Source: Pycnopodia helianthoides (taxonomy: Eukaryota; Echinodermata; Asteroidea; Forcipulatida; Asteriidae). From it: 64,000 nt of DNA. Each line of letters begins with the position of its first letter. Within the stretch, counting starts at the first letter, position 1. A program made the position numbers and the translations under genes. The stretch is from the NCBI GenBank assembly GCA_032158295.1, contig CM063247.1, positions 19,320,875 through 19,384,874 on the forward strand, written 5' to 3'. This document shows, piece after piece, positions 1-13,079 of the stretch. The notes below the pieces were generated by a model, which had not been told where the DNA came from, did not search any database, and saw only the letters and a list, made by a program, of their open reading frames with translations.

Positions 1-602
1 AAGTGATAACCTACCCCCGCTAAATGAAGACGTCGTTTATGTTTAGAAGTGAAACGCCAAAGCTGTAGAATATATTCCAGGAAGCACCGGGGAGACCTTT
101 ATTATGCATTGTTAGTTTCTTTATACAAAGGCCTAGGCATTATACAACAAGAATGAGTGCATTCTTTCAGATCCTTAAGTCGTACGACAAAACTATCGCC
201 AATCGCTCGTGAAAGTGTCATCATGTAAAAACAGTTTCATGTTGGCTGAGTGCATGTTTAGAGAAATTAGGCAATTGTTGATGGCCCTTCATGCCTTGAT
301 CCATTTTCCGTTCTTACAAAGCTGAAAGCAAATAAATTGATAGCCTAAGAATGTTCAGTTTTTGTCTTCAAATATTCAATCAAAATATGTCAGTGACATA
401 TTAGACTTTCCAGAACTGTGACAGAGAACTAATTCATTGAGTGTTATCACTTCAAATGTTTAGAGTACTATTGTGGTGCAGCCATCATGTTAATCACTCC
501 ATTCAAATTCATGTAACCATACTGAGACTGTGTTAGACAAAGAAGAGTTCAAATGAAGAGAGATAACCGCAGATGTTGCGTTTAAGCTGCAAGGAAAGTT
601 AA
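1..602. other. Unique AT-rich non-coding sequence
   Basis: I see no supportable exon, RNA gene or repeat copy here. Stop codons are frequent in all frames and no good splice acceptor and donor enclose an open frame. Confidence 0.5.
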
Positions 603-753
603 CAGGCCTGGAATTACACGAAGGCCACAAGGCCATGGTCTCTGTTGCCCCTGGTCTTGGCCTTGGTGCCCCCTCAAAAGCTGCCCGTAGACTTCAAGAT
701 CTCCAAGCACCCTTTGCAAAAATGAAAATGGCCTCTCAAAGATGAAATTCCAA
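603..753 (+). repeat. Dispersed repeat R1, copy 1 of 3
   Basis: This block of about 150 bp starts with caggcctggaattac and ends near gatgaaattcc. It recurs in the same orientation at 52110-52268 and 57704-57873, sharing 'ccctggtcttgg', 'gtgccccctcaaaag', 'gtagactt' and 'ccctttgcaaaa.tgaaaatgg'. The two ends are weakly inverted (aggcctggaatt against the complement of the aattcc end), which suggests a short non-autonomous DNA transposon, perhaps hAT-like. No coding capacity is visible. Membership of the family is clear; its class is inference. Confidence 0.7.
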
Positions 754-1965
754 AATGACAAAGTATGTGTGAGTAAACTGAATCAGCCCCTAGTATTATA
801 AGTATTGGCCTACAGAAAAACAAACCTGTGAAATATTCACCTTTGGGGAAAACAATCAAAGGAAAGCAATCAAAGATCAATGAAGTTTATTCATCACTAG
901 GGGCCTGCTTTTGATGGCTGCGAAGGGAAAACATGTTTTGGGAAAAACAAATCAAAAGGTCACAGAGCTTACAATTCCACAGCCGTGCAAAAGAGGTTCA
1001 TGAAAAAACTTTCCTTTACAATCAACACTGTCAAAGTTTCATCTGCATCAAACCAAACTTACTCCCGGGGCACCCTGTTAAACATGATTGGATCTTTTGC
1101 TCAATTACTAAAATTGTTTGAAAAAAAAACGTGTTACTGTATTTTACTTAAATACAGTAAAAAAAACACCCAAAACAAGCTACTTTGTTACTTATGCCTT
1201 CTTCAATCCAATGAGGCAAACAGTGCAAACCGGTTGCGATTTGGTCATAAAAATGATGTCCTCGAAGCAAAACAGCTTCCGGTTACAACCACACAAAAAA
1301 GAGAGGGGAAAAAAAAGGACAGTTAGGTCTATTTTGAAGTGCACAACAATCGCATTTCGCAGTTGAACTTGACTGTCAATAGATATAGAACTGAATTTTT
1401 TTCCTAATGGACGCAACCTTTTCCCCAATCAACATCGTTCGACAAATAATTCAGTCTAGTTCTGAATCAATCAAGGTTAATTCTGCAAAAAATTGGGTCA
1501 TGAGATTTAGAAATTGAGGGTTACTTTTGTTTGGTATTCAATTTATTAGTAATATTTCAATACAGTAGAGTTGAATAGATTTAGAAAGATGGATTTTGTG
1601 CTGTGAGGTTATTCACATCATGGTCATTTGACAGAATGAAAAATACATATTTACTGCATTATGCTCATAAGCCTATTTACATATGGAACTGCATAATGAT
1701 AATGTAAATTCTCTTCTTTTTCAGGGGAAGATTTTTTTATAGTAATGGACAGAAATGTTTCGGCTGGCCATCTGTGGCAGCACAGTCAATTTACCCCAGA
1801 CAATTTTGGACAAACTTCTATCTAAAATTTCACTGAGATGAAAGATAGTAATGGTGGGAAACACCCTGAAAACGTCCACCTCGTCATACGGTTACATTTG
1901 TCACCAAAATTATTGAAGAATGTAAAATATGTATAGTAGAAGACCAACTTAAAAAAAAAATATAA
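754..1965. other. Unique non-coding sequence with a small hairpin
   Basis: No exon or repeat family is recognised. A short perfect-looking hairpin lies at about 1133-1157 (tactgtatttt, short loop, then aatacagta). Open frames here are short, overlapping and on both strands, as expected by chance. Confidence 0.45.
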
Positions 1966-2328
1966 ATATTTTATGAGATATCGCCTAACTCACAAGGCCG
2001 AACGGCTACTTCAAGGTGAGGGCTACACTTAACTGATTTGGGCTGTTGACCCAAATCAACTGACACCAGGGGCACGTTGCCACCTACTCCTGGGGCTGAA
2101 ACAGGGTTACCCCCTTTACAGTCCATAAGGACGTAGGCATGGGTATCATCCACTAGGAGCCTGGCCGGTAGAGCAGATCGCACTACCTTCCCAACTTTTT
2201 ACGAAGTAATTACGAGTGCCTTGCTCAAGGGCACAAGTGTCATGACCGGGATTCGAACCCACACTGTGCTGCTGACAACACCAGAGCTTGGGTCCGGTGA
2301 ACTAGACCACTCGGACACGCCACGCCAG
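1966..2328 (-). mobile_element. SINE family A, copy 1 (tRNA-derived head)
   Basis: The element is read on the minus strand. A tRNA-like head lies at about 2240-2328. On the minus strand it contains an A-box-like 'gagtggtctag' and a B-box 'gggttcgaatccc' (complement at 2248-2260), the two internal RNA polymerase III promoter elements. A non-tRNA body of about 270 bp follows toward lower coordinates. The whole unit is repeated with high similarity at 52468-52825, also on the minus strand, which shows a dispersed retroposon and not a tRNA gene. The acceptor stem does not pair, so it is not a functional tRNA. No clear target-site duplication was found. Confidence 0.8.
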
Positions 2329-2539
2329 GAATGGCAATGAATCGGTGTGATGGTACACAGATGAGAAATCATGAATAACTGGAAATGGTATCAAAAAGTG
2401 GTGTAACTGGACCTTTTTGGGCGGGGGAGGGCAGGCGACAGGCAGCAGGTGGCAGGAAGCACTACCCAATACCAAGAGAAACCATTAGCAAGAAGTGCAA
2501 GACATAGGCCTAGGCTTAAATATTAGTTGATGTACTGAT

Positions 2540-2733
2540 GGGCCCAATTTCATAAAGCTGTTAAGCAGAAAAGTGTGCTCAGCAAAGACAAATCTTGCTG
2601 AGCAGAATTAGGTTATCAGCCAATATACCATGTAGCCTAATGTTTATTATTTGTGACTGGTTCCCTGCTAATTTGTGCTTAGCATACAAAATTTGCTGAG
2701 CACCCTGCTGAACAGGTTTATGAAATAGGGCCC
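2540..2733. mobile_element. MITE with gggcccaatttcat ends
   Basis: The element is 194 bp. Its left end, gggcccaatttcataaa, is the inverted complement of the right end, tttatgaaatagggccc. Internal sequence repeats variants of 'tgctgagca' and 'gcttagca'. A related element with the same terminal motif lies at 40332-40566, and a partial relative may run off the right edge at 63770-64000. It is non-coding and presumably mobilised in trans by an unidentified transposase. Confidence 0.75.
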
Positions 2734-2811
2734 TGAACCATACAATTCTTAGTTAACAAGTTATGCCTTCAATTTCGAAGACCAAACAAATTCTAGTTGT
2801 TTTTTCCTTGA

Positions 2812-2845
2812 TCTCATTTTTTTTTTTTTTTTTTGGGGGGGGGGG
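2812..2845 (+). repeat. T18-G11 homopolymer junction
   Basis: 'gatctca' is followed by 18 T (2817-2834) and 11 G (2835-2845). A similar 'gatctca' plus T-run plus G-run occurs at 36779-36799, so this is probably the terminus of a degraded dispersed element and not a random microsatellite. The G-run could form quadruplex or triplex DNA and is prone to length error. Confidence 0.7.
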
Positions 2846-5800
2846 CCAAAGGGGAGGCATGGATTCTGAGGGGTGAACTTAAGCCCCCCCCGATCCTTTC
2901 TTTCTTCCCTACGATGCCTAATCACCTCTTTAGAGAAAATCTGAAGCTGAAAACGAGATCAATGAGAAATCCTGACAATCCTGATGATTATTCTAGAGTT
3001 AACACAAAGCAAAATTGTTTCCCAAATGTATTACACAAATTGGGATTATCATTTGACTATGGAGGAAACTCATTCAAACACCTTTATCAATACTTAAAGC
3101 ATTTCAGTGCCAGAATTACATACAGCATGCGAATCTCATCCAAAATACCCACAAAATCTCCATTATAAAGAGTATATCATTATTGAAACATATTGCCAAA
3201 GGATGACCATAACTTCATTGAGCTATACCCTGGAGCTTCCCTCGAACAGCCGCATGGTCCCACCAAAGACTCCCAAATGACCACATGCCACACACATCCA
3301 CCCAGGACAGACTTAATGGAAGAACCAGGCTAACCAAAACTTTTCAAGACATCTTCCCACTCAATTGAAAAAAAAAAAAAATGATGGCACCCCGGGGAGC
3401 AATAAAATAATTTGTGAGGTGACTGGAGGATTTATGCCCGCAGGATTTTCTCCAAACACTTGTGGGAAGAAAATTCAGCACCTCATATGTCACTTTAGGA
3501 GAAAGATTTCCCTGCGGTGCGTGACTTACATACATTTATAGATAAACCATACTTCAAACGGTGAAATTAAACTTTCCAGAGTAAGGATTGTCATACCTCG
3601 TCAAGATGAAGTAGGTCATGCATACGTTACATTCGCGCCAATATTTTTTAAAGTTCAGATATTGTATTCACATGCATGTCCACATCTTCAATGTCCGAGG
3701 TAACTTTAGAATGTCAACTTAAGTACAGTGTATGTCTACAGCACAAGCACGTACTTCATTGGCTGGAAGTTGAGAATGTTGACACAAGACTAGGTCTTTT
3801 CACTCAACTTGGCGTCTTTGATGCACGGCAATTTCTGTATCGTCAGACATAACCCTGGAATAAAAAGGTCCACCATAAATATCCATGGGACACGTTAAGT
3901 TGTTTTTTAACAGGTACAAATAACACCCTGAATGCATTGGGCATCATTGGAGAGCCATAAGCAAGCCTCAATTTCATTTCCAGCATGACCTGAAGTATCG
4001 GCGGAGCCAGTGGTCCCGCTTTGAAAACATTGCTCGATTTCACTTTGTAATTCAATGTTGTCTGCTGGCCTCGCTTTTTTTTTCGCTCAAAAAGAAAAAA
4101 CCTGCTGTTCCAGTTCTTGCAGAATAACCAATAGCATGAGAGCATGCACCGGTGGGTTAATAAAATCTCTGGCCCCTCGATGAGGACCTGATTGCATGGG
4201 TAATATCCTCTGGGAGAGAGGCTGTTTTTCAACAAGTTTACGAGAAATGAGTAGGTAGCATCTCACAACTCAAGGGATAAGTCCGTTGGTTAATTTCATT
4301 GTCTTTGATGAGGAGAAGTGCCGAGGGAGACAGGGGATCGGGGCGCTTTGCGAAAACAACAGCTGCCAGAAAGAGAAATGATGTATATACAAGATAACGT
4401 TGAGAAGTTGTTGTTCCTGATACATGAGGTCTTGGCTCTAAGACATGGAGGAGGGCAAAGGGGGAGGTACAACTTCCATACCCCTTGAGGACCTGCTGGG
4501 GGAGGATTGTGCCTATAGATGCAAAATGATAAGTTTGGACAGCTTGCTTTACTTGTTTTCGCCCCAGGTCTTTTGAGTAAGCAGGGATGGGGGGGAACCA
4601 TCAATTATATTACATGGAATTATTTGGTAAATCGGTTTTCATGTCCTGAGTTTTTTCCGATGGGTCGTGATGAGGGGCGACAGGGGAAAGCCCAAGGGTG
4701 AAACATGGGGGTGGGAATGCATCTCCGCCAAACCCACACAAAATCAATCACACTTGTGCAGAGAAATACTTAACCCGATTCCTCCCGCACACCGGAGCTC
4801 AGTCCCAAATTTTCCAGAGTGTTTATACCTGTTTGTTCCTTTTCTGTTTTAAATGCGGAAATGTTGTTCACTCCTCCCTTGTTAGGGTTTGTCACACCTG
4901 AGTATCGACTCCGGAAAGTAACAGGGAGAGGAGATGGAACAGCACACTGATGACAGGGGATGGTTGCTAGGTACTGGCATGCAGCAATCGCTAGCAATTT
5001 CTCTGTCAATTTGTCAGGCCGCTTGTTGTGCCAGGAACACTTAGGCATGGCTATGAACATTCAGTTGAATAAAAGCAGAGACTGGTGACTCCGAAATTCA
5101 CCGAACGCACAAATTGATTGGAAGTAATGAATGATCAGCTGAAATGAGTTTTCCAATGAAATAAATATGTGTGAGCATGATGAACGAAATTGCCAGTTCA
5201 TCAATGAGCTCTCCAATGGTCTTAATATTGCACAGAATAATCCACAACGTGAAAAGGGAAAATGCCGATGGAACTCCTCCCAAACCTCAAAACCAACAGT
5301 TAACCCCATGCTACTTACTACACGTACTGTAGTTCCGCTAAGCTTTCTCTGGATAAAGCTACGCACGTTAGATATTGTGCAAAATAATTAGGAAAAAGAA
5401 GGAAGATTTCAATCAGAGGTAAGTCAATATGTATATATTGTGAAGCCCGATTAGGGGAGGTGAAGTTAGGACAGATTTCACAGGAGGAACGTTTTCCCTT
5501 CCCCTCAAAAAGAGATGCCAAAGTGTTTGGATATTGTTCGACGAGACGTTGCAGTTCAGTCTTGCCTTCTTCCTTGTTTGTAAGTAATCTCTGCCTGCCT
5601 CACCTGGGACAGATTACACCGAATGTACAGACAAAGAGTCCTAAGAGTAAAGCCCTGCATGAGCAGATGTCGCAGTTAACACCGAACCGGCGGGTTTCCA
5701 AATTTGCCGTTTAATCAAAAATTGCTTGCTAAATGTGATAATGAAATCTGGGCTGACCCGAGTCGCGCCAGATCACGCACAGCCCCCACAAGCTTTCCCA

Positions 5801-6116
5801 TGAGTCACTCTGATCATGTCATCAGCACTGGCTTTTCACCCTGCTCTCATTTCCTCATTTGTTTCGGATGCTTCAAGGCGTTAATCTAGTGTTGAAAGGT
5901 GTAACTAGTTTCATTGAACCGTGGCAGCCTCTTCCTAAATTTGGAAGCGTTTGAGGTGGTCTAGTGGGAGTCTCTGGTCACCTTGTCAGGGGGGTTAAGA
6001 TAATTTCAATATCAACGTCAAATCATGACATAACTTATGACAGAGGAAAGAGCACGATGTATAATAGAGGAATCACTGTGATCATGTCATGCATACAGCA
6101 GATGAAGAGGTAGAGC
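2846..6116. other. Unique non-coding interval
   Basis: No exon is supported. Minus-strand frames at 3843-4235 (130 codons), 4770-5060 and 5061-5366 are the longest. They lack paired splice sites or recognisable domains and overlap comparable frames on the other strand. An A/T-run at 3364-3380 and several short G- or C-runs are present. No dispersed repeat copy was recognised. Confidence 0.4.
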
Positions 6117-6545
6117 ATTGCTCGAAAGTTTATACTGGATCGCAGTAAACTCACGACCCGACAAGTCCCCCAACGTTTTTCAATTCACTGTCTAATACAT
6201 TTAAATAAAATATTGAGTTGGAGAATTCTGTTGAGTATCAAAGTTTACCTATCCATATAAGACAAGTGAGATCAATCTTCTCTTAGTGCTTGTTCAACCC
6301 AAAACAGTTACACTGTGTTCTCATTTTCATTCTGCTCTTTTCTTGTTTCGTTTTTTTCTTTTTGTGATTTTGGTCGTGTAAGATACAATTTCTTGAAATT
6401 TATTTTAAAATAAGTTCTTGGTTTGATTCTGGTCTTTTCTCATTTGGATTTTTGGTCTTGTTAAAAAACCTTCTGGTTCAGTAAAAACAATTAAGCAGAA
6501 AGCCCTGCATTTCTTGTTGATTGTCTCCCCCAAATCAAGCCCTAT
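6117..6545 (+). mobile_element. hAT-like non-autonomous element, degraded copy 1
   Basis: This copy matches the elements at 41674-42277 (same orientation) and 58648-59040 (inverted). Shared blocks are 'gcagtaaactcacgacccga', 'caagtcc', 'agtgcttgttcaa', 'aatctggtctt'-like sequence and a right end resembling 'ccccaaat.aagccct'. The better copies end in an inverted cagggctt(g)aattt motif, typical in style of hAT elements (established knowledge of the superfamily). This copy has lost a clean left end and shows no coding sequence. Confidence 0.6.
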
Positions 6546-8036
6546 CGAATAACAGAAGAGGCAGCAAGGAAATAGTTTGAAACAACAGGACAATGGCGGG
6601 AGGGGTTGAAACCAAAAACTTGGAACACTATTGTAAAGCTACACATGATGAGATAAAGGAGTTGTTTTCCTCATTCAAAAAAGGCTGCACAGGGGTTGTA
6701 TAAAATGCAGGCGTACACATTTTAACTAAGTAAAATCCTTGAACATAAACTCAATCACTATAACTGGTCAAAATTAATTTTAAATATTTTCAATTTAAAT
6801 TTGGGAAGGACAGAGTTCTAACATGGCTTTGACAGAGTCCATTGGTTAAACATGATTATGGTATAATATAAGTTGAAGACGTATCTTCAGAACTCCTCCA
6901 ATTTATTCTTCAATTCAATTATTATCGTTTCAACAATTAGGAACTCCCGTTCCTGATCTTTAGGTTTTGAGAATCTGGTTGGACAGATTCCACAGCAGAG
7001 GGAGGGTGTGAGATTACTGAGGTAAAACTTTTTCTGAAATTGTTTACTTTACATTTACTCATCCCGCACGAAGAAGAAAAAATTGCCAGCTGCGGAGAGT
7101 AAATCCACAATCGAATGAAATCAAACACGAGAATCAAATCCTTTTGCGTTTCAACATCGACCTCTCCTCAATCCATGTCAACATGCCATCCAAGAAATCA
7201 AAACATGCATTTTTGTGTGTGTGTGTGTGTAAAGTGTGCCATATTGCCTCGACCTCATTATCATCGTGTCCGACGATGACTCAGTCTTGATCGGTCAGTC
7301 ACTGCAAGACAATCCCAACTCCTTGTCCTCCTTCCAACATAGATCTCTTATCTTCCCCTACAGTTGTATTCCCACTCTTCGTTTCCCTCTTGTTTCTTTC
7401 TTATTAGCGTTGACCGATCAATAACTGGCCCGGGGACTGTCAAGTGTATTTTATGCCGAGTATAAAGAAGTAAAACTGTGTTGTGCTCAGGCCTTCGAGA
7501 TGGAGAAGGTTTACTAAGTGGATCCAGCCCACAGCTTCCTCCCAGGATCGCTAATGAGAAGGTTCACTGTTTAATTTCGGACAAGTGGTGAGGTTTTTTT
7601 TTTGAAAAGCTGGTCTGCCGAATGTATATCCTATTGATTTTTTATTTCTGTTCCTATGTTATGATGCAATGCATTGGTGCATGCAATTTCAGTCGTAGTT
7701 GCACAGTAAAGTTGTAGAAAAGTGATAATGGTGATTTTTTCCTTTTGACAGAATTTTGACAGCAACCAGAATCAAACTATTTAGGTTCATCGAACAATAT
7801 TTTGGGTCCATATAACTTATTTATAAATTTATTTTGTGCATCTTTGTACAGCACTATATGATGTACATCAATTATTTAGGGCCCTGGGATGTTCTTCTTA
7901 CTTCCTTTTTTCAAAATTTAGCGTACGACAATCTTGAATACCAGAAGCGAACAATTCTGAGCTCCACCTTTGCTTACATTTTCTTTGTCATTTTTAAAAG
8001 AAGGCAGGATTAGCAAAACTCAGTGATAAAAGGACT
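6546..8036. other. Unique non-coding interval with a GT microsatellite
   Basis: A (TG)8 tract lies at about 7214-7230. No exon, RNA gene or dispersed repeat was recognised. The remaining sequence is AT-rich with short chance frames. Confidence 0.45.
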
Positions 8037-8167
8037 AAGGCCGTATCCGAATTTGTGGCTATGGCAACGGCTACGACAGTTGCTAAGGGTGTTGCTAAGG
8101 ACGTCCTATACTTCAACGCACAATGACGCAGAGTTGTAGCTGTAGCCGCCAATTCGAACACGACCTT
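8037..8167. mobile_element. Short MITE with aaggccgt/acgacctt ends
   Basis: The element is 131 bp. The left end (aaggccgtatccgaattt) is inverted at the right end (aattcgaacacgacctt) with few mismatches, and the pairing extends into 'gtggctatgg' against 'ctgtagccgcc'. The arms make up nearly the whole element. A related single arm ('tctgaattggcggctatggc') occurs near 41173. It is non-coding. Confidence 0.75.
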
Positions 8168-11100
8168 GTTTGTAATTGACGCAGGACAGGGTTTACATCA
8201 GTAGAACAGTGCATTAAACCTTGGAGCATTATTCAAACTATCGCGCTGACAAAAACACTTCCATTACAGGCCAAACAAATTTTTTCCAATCAGTTTGGCT
8301 GGATAACTTAATTACTACTCTATCAACTTCCTTGACAACACATTCACTAATCAAATACGTGGACTTCAATCAAACAAATTCTGCCAAAGTAAATACACAT
8401 GCGCTTTTGTTGGAATACTGAAAGCGAAAAAAACCCCCCCATCAAACGTCTGTTTTAATTAAGATGTACTGAATGAAAATTTGAAACCCCATTAATGATA
8501 TTTTACCTCCTAAAGCAAACAAGTGAGAGGGGGGGGGGGGTAAAAAGCCAGCCTGATGATTGATAACAATGATGATGAAATAATAATATCAGATCCAATA
8601 TGGAACTAAGAAACACTTGTAAAGTTTTCTTGCATCTGCTTTAACTTTTATCATACCCCAATATTTTGCTCATATGTAAAAAAAATTGTTTTTCCTTTAC
8701 CTTGTTTGTCGAGAAAGTCACAATATGGATCTACAGATGGAATCATCACACACTTTAAGTGAGCGCATACTTTGCAGACTGCATACATTTTGCTTTCATC
8801 TTCAATTTGAATGTTTACCACCTCGCTCATTTCACAAGTCAGGGGGAAACAGTGACACACGTTTGTGGATGTATAAATCATGCACCTGTTAAGGGTCCAT
8901 TCAAAAAATCAATGTTACAAAATTTCAATATTTTTCGAAATTGTTTGAAAAGTTTAAAATAAAAAGTTCAATATTTTTTTCGAAATTGTTTTGACCCAGT
9001 CACTCACCACAAGTTCAGATTTGTAAATATTAACTGACAATTTAATATACCCTATACACTGAAGAACAAAGTAATGCCTCAAATGAAGCAGATGTAAGCA
9101 AATGTTCTCCCAGCTCAGGAGTTTTCAATGGCTTTTCCTGGCTTCCAGCATGCAACATTTTTAGTTGAAACCGAAGAGAAAAATCCTCGCCATCTCCCCA
9201 TCGGGCGCGGAGGTCGATCATTGAGGCAAGGTTGACCATTAACAACGGAACTGCACACACAGTTCCCTTTTTTCTAATCAGGCAAATATTAAAAAAAATC
9301 ACATGCAGCATGAAGTAACAAAAGAGTGTTGCATTCAAGAACTGGAAGACAAAGCCTGTGGAAACAAAGGATGAGGATAGAGACCAAGATCACATATCCC
9401 TAGACGATGTTGTTTTGATGATGAGGTACTTCAATTATCACAATGTCTGAGGACAATTTCAAAAGACAAACAAGGCGGAGGTGAAGGACGCTGCTTGTGC
9501 AATTGATTTTTGCCTCAAATTGGATATGTTTTTTGTTTTTATCACAAACATAAGCACATTATCAAAACAATGTGCCACAGGTATCCTAATCACTTTTGTC
9601 AACCTCTTTCCCGAGGACTTGTTTTACCAACATTTTGGGGGTTTCAAAAAACATTCAATAGACGTAGATAATTGATCAATATTAAGAAGATATGATACAA
9701 TATTATGTTTCTACCCATATGGTCTGCCATACTTTTGAATGCCAAAATTATAGTTATATATATTTTTTAAGAAAAGCGGAATTTAAAATTCCACTGACTT
9801 TCAATGAGTAATATATTCCAGGGCAAGGAATACTAAGCAAAATCATTTCTTTACAGTTAAAAAAATAGACTGTTTCTAACCTATTCCTTCACTTAAATGC
9901 AATTTGATACCGAAGTAACACTTGTCAATTTGCATTAGGGTTAGCCCAATCATTTCAATGCCTGGCCATGCATAACTTAAACAGACCACTTTCCACTGCC
10001 GACTGTAAAATTATTCTAAGCTGAAGAATTCTGTAATTGATTTTCTCTTTGATTTCTACGGAAATCTAATCATGGCAAAATACCCTGGGTTGAATTTACA
10101 GTTCACTTTTCAATTGTACAACAATTTCAGCGGTTAAGTTTGGAGACCTACTTCGTTTCAACCGGGCCACGCTTTAGCAATTATGTGAGGTATACAAACC
10201 TGTCGTGTTTGTCACGCGCAAAGTGCTAAATAACGTGCCGTAGCCAGATATCTTTATATTATATTCCGCTGTCAGATTTGCCAATGCATAACAAGCAGTC
10301 AATTCAGGGGCAATTATACGGACCTAAATCAAATACAAAATCATACAGGGGCTTCTCTTGAGCTGACGTTTCAACAAGAAGGGAGTGGGGGGGTGGGAGG
10401 GGTTGGATGCTGCTGTACCCACAAAACCGAGGAAGGAAATAGGATTCTGATCAATAGTAAATACAAGTCGGATAAAAGTCCCAATATTGACAGTTGGCAG
10501 GTCTGCAGTTGATGAACGGCGGGCAGAAGTGGCAGGCTGCCGTGCTGGTCTCCGTGGTTGCCCAGATTTGGAGGGACGTTGCACGTGCTTAGGATTTTTT
10601 TTATTGATGTGAGATCGTCAGGAAATGTGGTCTTAAAAGGCTGGATTCTGATGAAAGCACGTAAGGTCATGTTTACTGATGGAGAAGTGCACGAATCTAG
10701 CAGCCTTCAACCAGTGACATTCATTCCTGTTTATCCACATATATAATCTTTAAGGGTAGGCTCCACACTGCGATATGTAGCATTTAAATCCAACCTGATT
10801 TACAATACTTTATAACAGCACATAATGTTTTTTGTTACATTTATTGCTATTAATCAAATCTGTGGTATTACTTGATAAATAAAATCTGCAACAATAAAGC
10901 AAGTTTTTGATACTTGAAATCAGCATTTATTTTCTTTTATAGAACAAAATCACTTGAGGTTTGGTCAGCGTTTACAGTAAAACTCTTTTCTATTTAAATG
11001 GTAATTCATGTGACAATGTGACTCAGCCTATAGCTGATGACTATCTTCAACTGTGTCATATAGGTGAAACATTCTTCACTCAGGGCTTGCTATTATATAT

Positions 11101-12420
11101 CCCCGGAGTGCTTGACCAAGTGGTTCTGAAATTAAATTCTGTATATTCTGTATTTGGTTTAATCCAATTGATGATCTCCCTAATAGTATGTTTATTATAG
11201 AAACATTTGATTAAAAGGTTAATACACAACATGTATTCCAAACCATACATTTTCTATACAAATTCTTTATTTGTTTTCTATACGAACATTGGTAAAAAAA
11301 CAAAAACAAATATTGGTTCTCACAAAATATTGTAGGTCCTCCGTTCAATATTTTGACCACCCACACAAAAATCAAACCCAGTATAGTATAGTTTCCATCT
11401 CCCTCTCCTAAACAACTACTGCCATGAAACTGAGGCAACCATGAAAATAGATTGGCCCCTAAAAGGTTATCAGACCTATAACTGTATTGGCATACAGGAC
11501 ATGGCACACGGGGAACCGAACTAGATGGGTGCAGATGTTCAGTTCGGGACCCACTGTCTGCCGAGGGTAAATAAAACAGGGAAGGTCAGCCATCATGAGT
11601 CAAAGCCAAGGGGGGAGACACACATACTTCACATCGGCAGGGTTGTTTGAATTGGAAATGAAAGACTTCTCCGCTTACAACTCGACCATTTCATTTGGAG
11701 GAGTTGCCGCATATGTCATCCAAATTATCATACACTGATCAAACAAAGAGTGCTGCTTCACTACATTTCCAATGATTTCATTCGGAAGTGTTTGCGAATA
11801 ACATCTGAATTCATTGAGAGTAAAAATAACTACCAAGCCAATAAAAGGTTATTTGAGGGAGTTCACCAAATTAATCTTTGAACTTGAACTCGTTCCAAAC
11901 AAGACGAACTGATTACAAAAAGCCGACTCAACAGTGTTTCACTATAGTATGTAATAATTATTTTATCAGGACTTTATTAAAGTTCAACATGACATTAGAA
12001 TGCTAAGAACAAGACCAAAAACGGACCTGTTTAAATAAACAAATTTAAGAAAATTTTTCCTAGGTGTTGTGAGAAATAATAACCCATGCCATCACGGCTG
12101 TGTAACTTTTGTTTTATTCTATACGGTAACACCTAAGTAGATCCTTGTCATTTGATTGGAGGATTGTAGATCACATGGCATTCATTAATCAAACCATTAC
12201 ATGGCCTAGGTCATAAACCGTTCATTTCTGTAAGAATCACTTTGCATTTTCTTTCCATACTTTTCTACTAGTGCACGCTCGACCAAACCATGTGTTATAC
12301 ACAGCAGTACAAAACACCCTCACAGCCGGATGCCCGAATACAATGTTGTACAGTTTTGTCGTTCTTTGAACGGTTTTATCCACCAAATGGCAGAGATCTA
12401 CTGGATGCTATATAAAACAA
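8168..12420. other. Unique non-coding interval
   Basis: It contains a 12-G run at 8529-8540 and one weak exon candidate, listed separately at 8701-8825. Frames at 9042-9338, 10324-10670 and 11211-11507 carry no recognisable domain and overlap frames on other strands or phases. A segment near 12139 ('gatccttgtcatttgattgg') resembles one at 39139 ('gatcctggtcatttgattgg'), which hints at a shared element end. Confidence 0.4.
8701..8825 (-). CDS. Weak candidate internal exon, unknown product
   Basis: On the minus strand, 8825 to 8701 is open in one frame for 41 codons within a 76-codon frame (8881-8651). It ends at a good donor context, caaacaag|gtaaag. The encoded stretch includes KMYAVCKVCAHLKCV with a C-x2-C pair and has plausible mixed codon use. 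The upstream acceptor (cccctgacttgtgaaatgag) is mediocre, and no neighbouring exon was found. I do not recognise the protein. The most likely alternative is a chance open frame beside a chance donor. Confidence 0.13.
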
Positions 12421-12580
12421 ATAATGAATGTTTTGCATTCGTGCAATGGAGAGATTATTTTCATTCACTGTAAGGTGGAATGTGTTCCATTCAACAAGGC
12501 GAACAAGTTGAATGGAACATTCCATATTGCAACTCATGAAAATATACTCATCATTGCACACATAAACATTTATCATTCAT
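12421..12580. repeat. Imperfect foldback of about 160 bp
   Basis: Two arms face each other around about 12500. The core ggaatgtgttccattcaac is inverted as gttgaatggaacattcc. Outer blocks also pair with mismatches, for example 'gtgcaatggagagattatttt' (12440 region) against 'aaaatatactcatcattgcac'. The symmetry explains why similar open frames appear on both strands, so neither should be taken as a gene. It may be an old MITE or foldback. Confidence 0.7.
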
Positions 12581-13079
12581 ATACCACTCTTCTCCAGTAC
12601 AGGGTATCTTGTCTTGAGGGTCCTTGGGTTACTGTCTTACCCCCTACCATCCAGGCCAAACCCTCAAGGTGTGAACCACTTTGTTAATAACAGTCATTAC
12701 TGATCACCACATGTTCAACGAGCAGCACCCCCACCAGTGACCTTGCAGTATCAGGGAGGGAAGGCAGGACACCAAAACCAATAAACCAGTTGATGTGAAG
12801 GGTTACTGATACGTGTTCATAAATCAGTACCTTGTCAGCTCTTATAAATGGACTGAGACTAATGGCTTGAACTTTGCCAGATTTCTCGATACTTTACCTG
12901 TGCTGTTTTACAACACACCATACAGAAATATTTGGTACAAGGTGCAACCATGGTTCTTTGCACACAATTTTAAGGTCAGAGGAGAGCCCACCTGTCGCAG
13001 AAAATTGGTGTCTCTGTGTTGGAGAGATTCTGTCCAAGTTTGGAGGAGTAACCAATTGAGAAGAAAAGAGAAAATTATG
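12581..13079. other. Unique non-coding interval
   Basis: Nothing supportable was found. Overlapping frames on both strands at 12813-13093 have no domain or splice support. Confidence 0.4.

Noticed and set aside
2240..2328. Functional tRNA gene
   Set aside because: A- and B-box motifs are present but the acceptor stem does not pair, and the same head plus body recurs at 52468-52825, so it is a SINE head.
3843..4235. 130-codon minus-strand open frame as a gene
   Set aside because: There is no recognisable domain, composition is odd (KKKR run, Cys/Leu-rich), and no paired splice sites or poly(A) context were found. It is more likely a chance frame.
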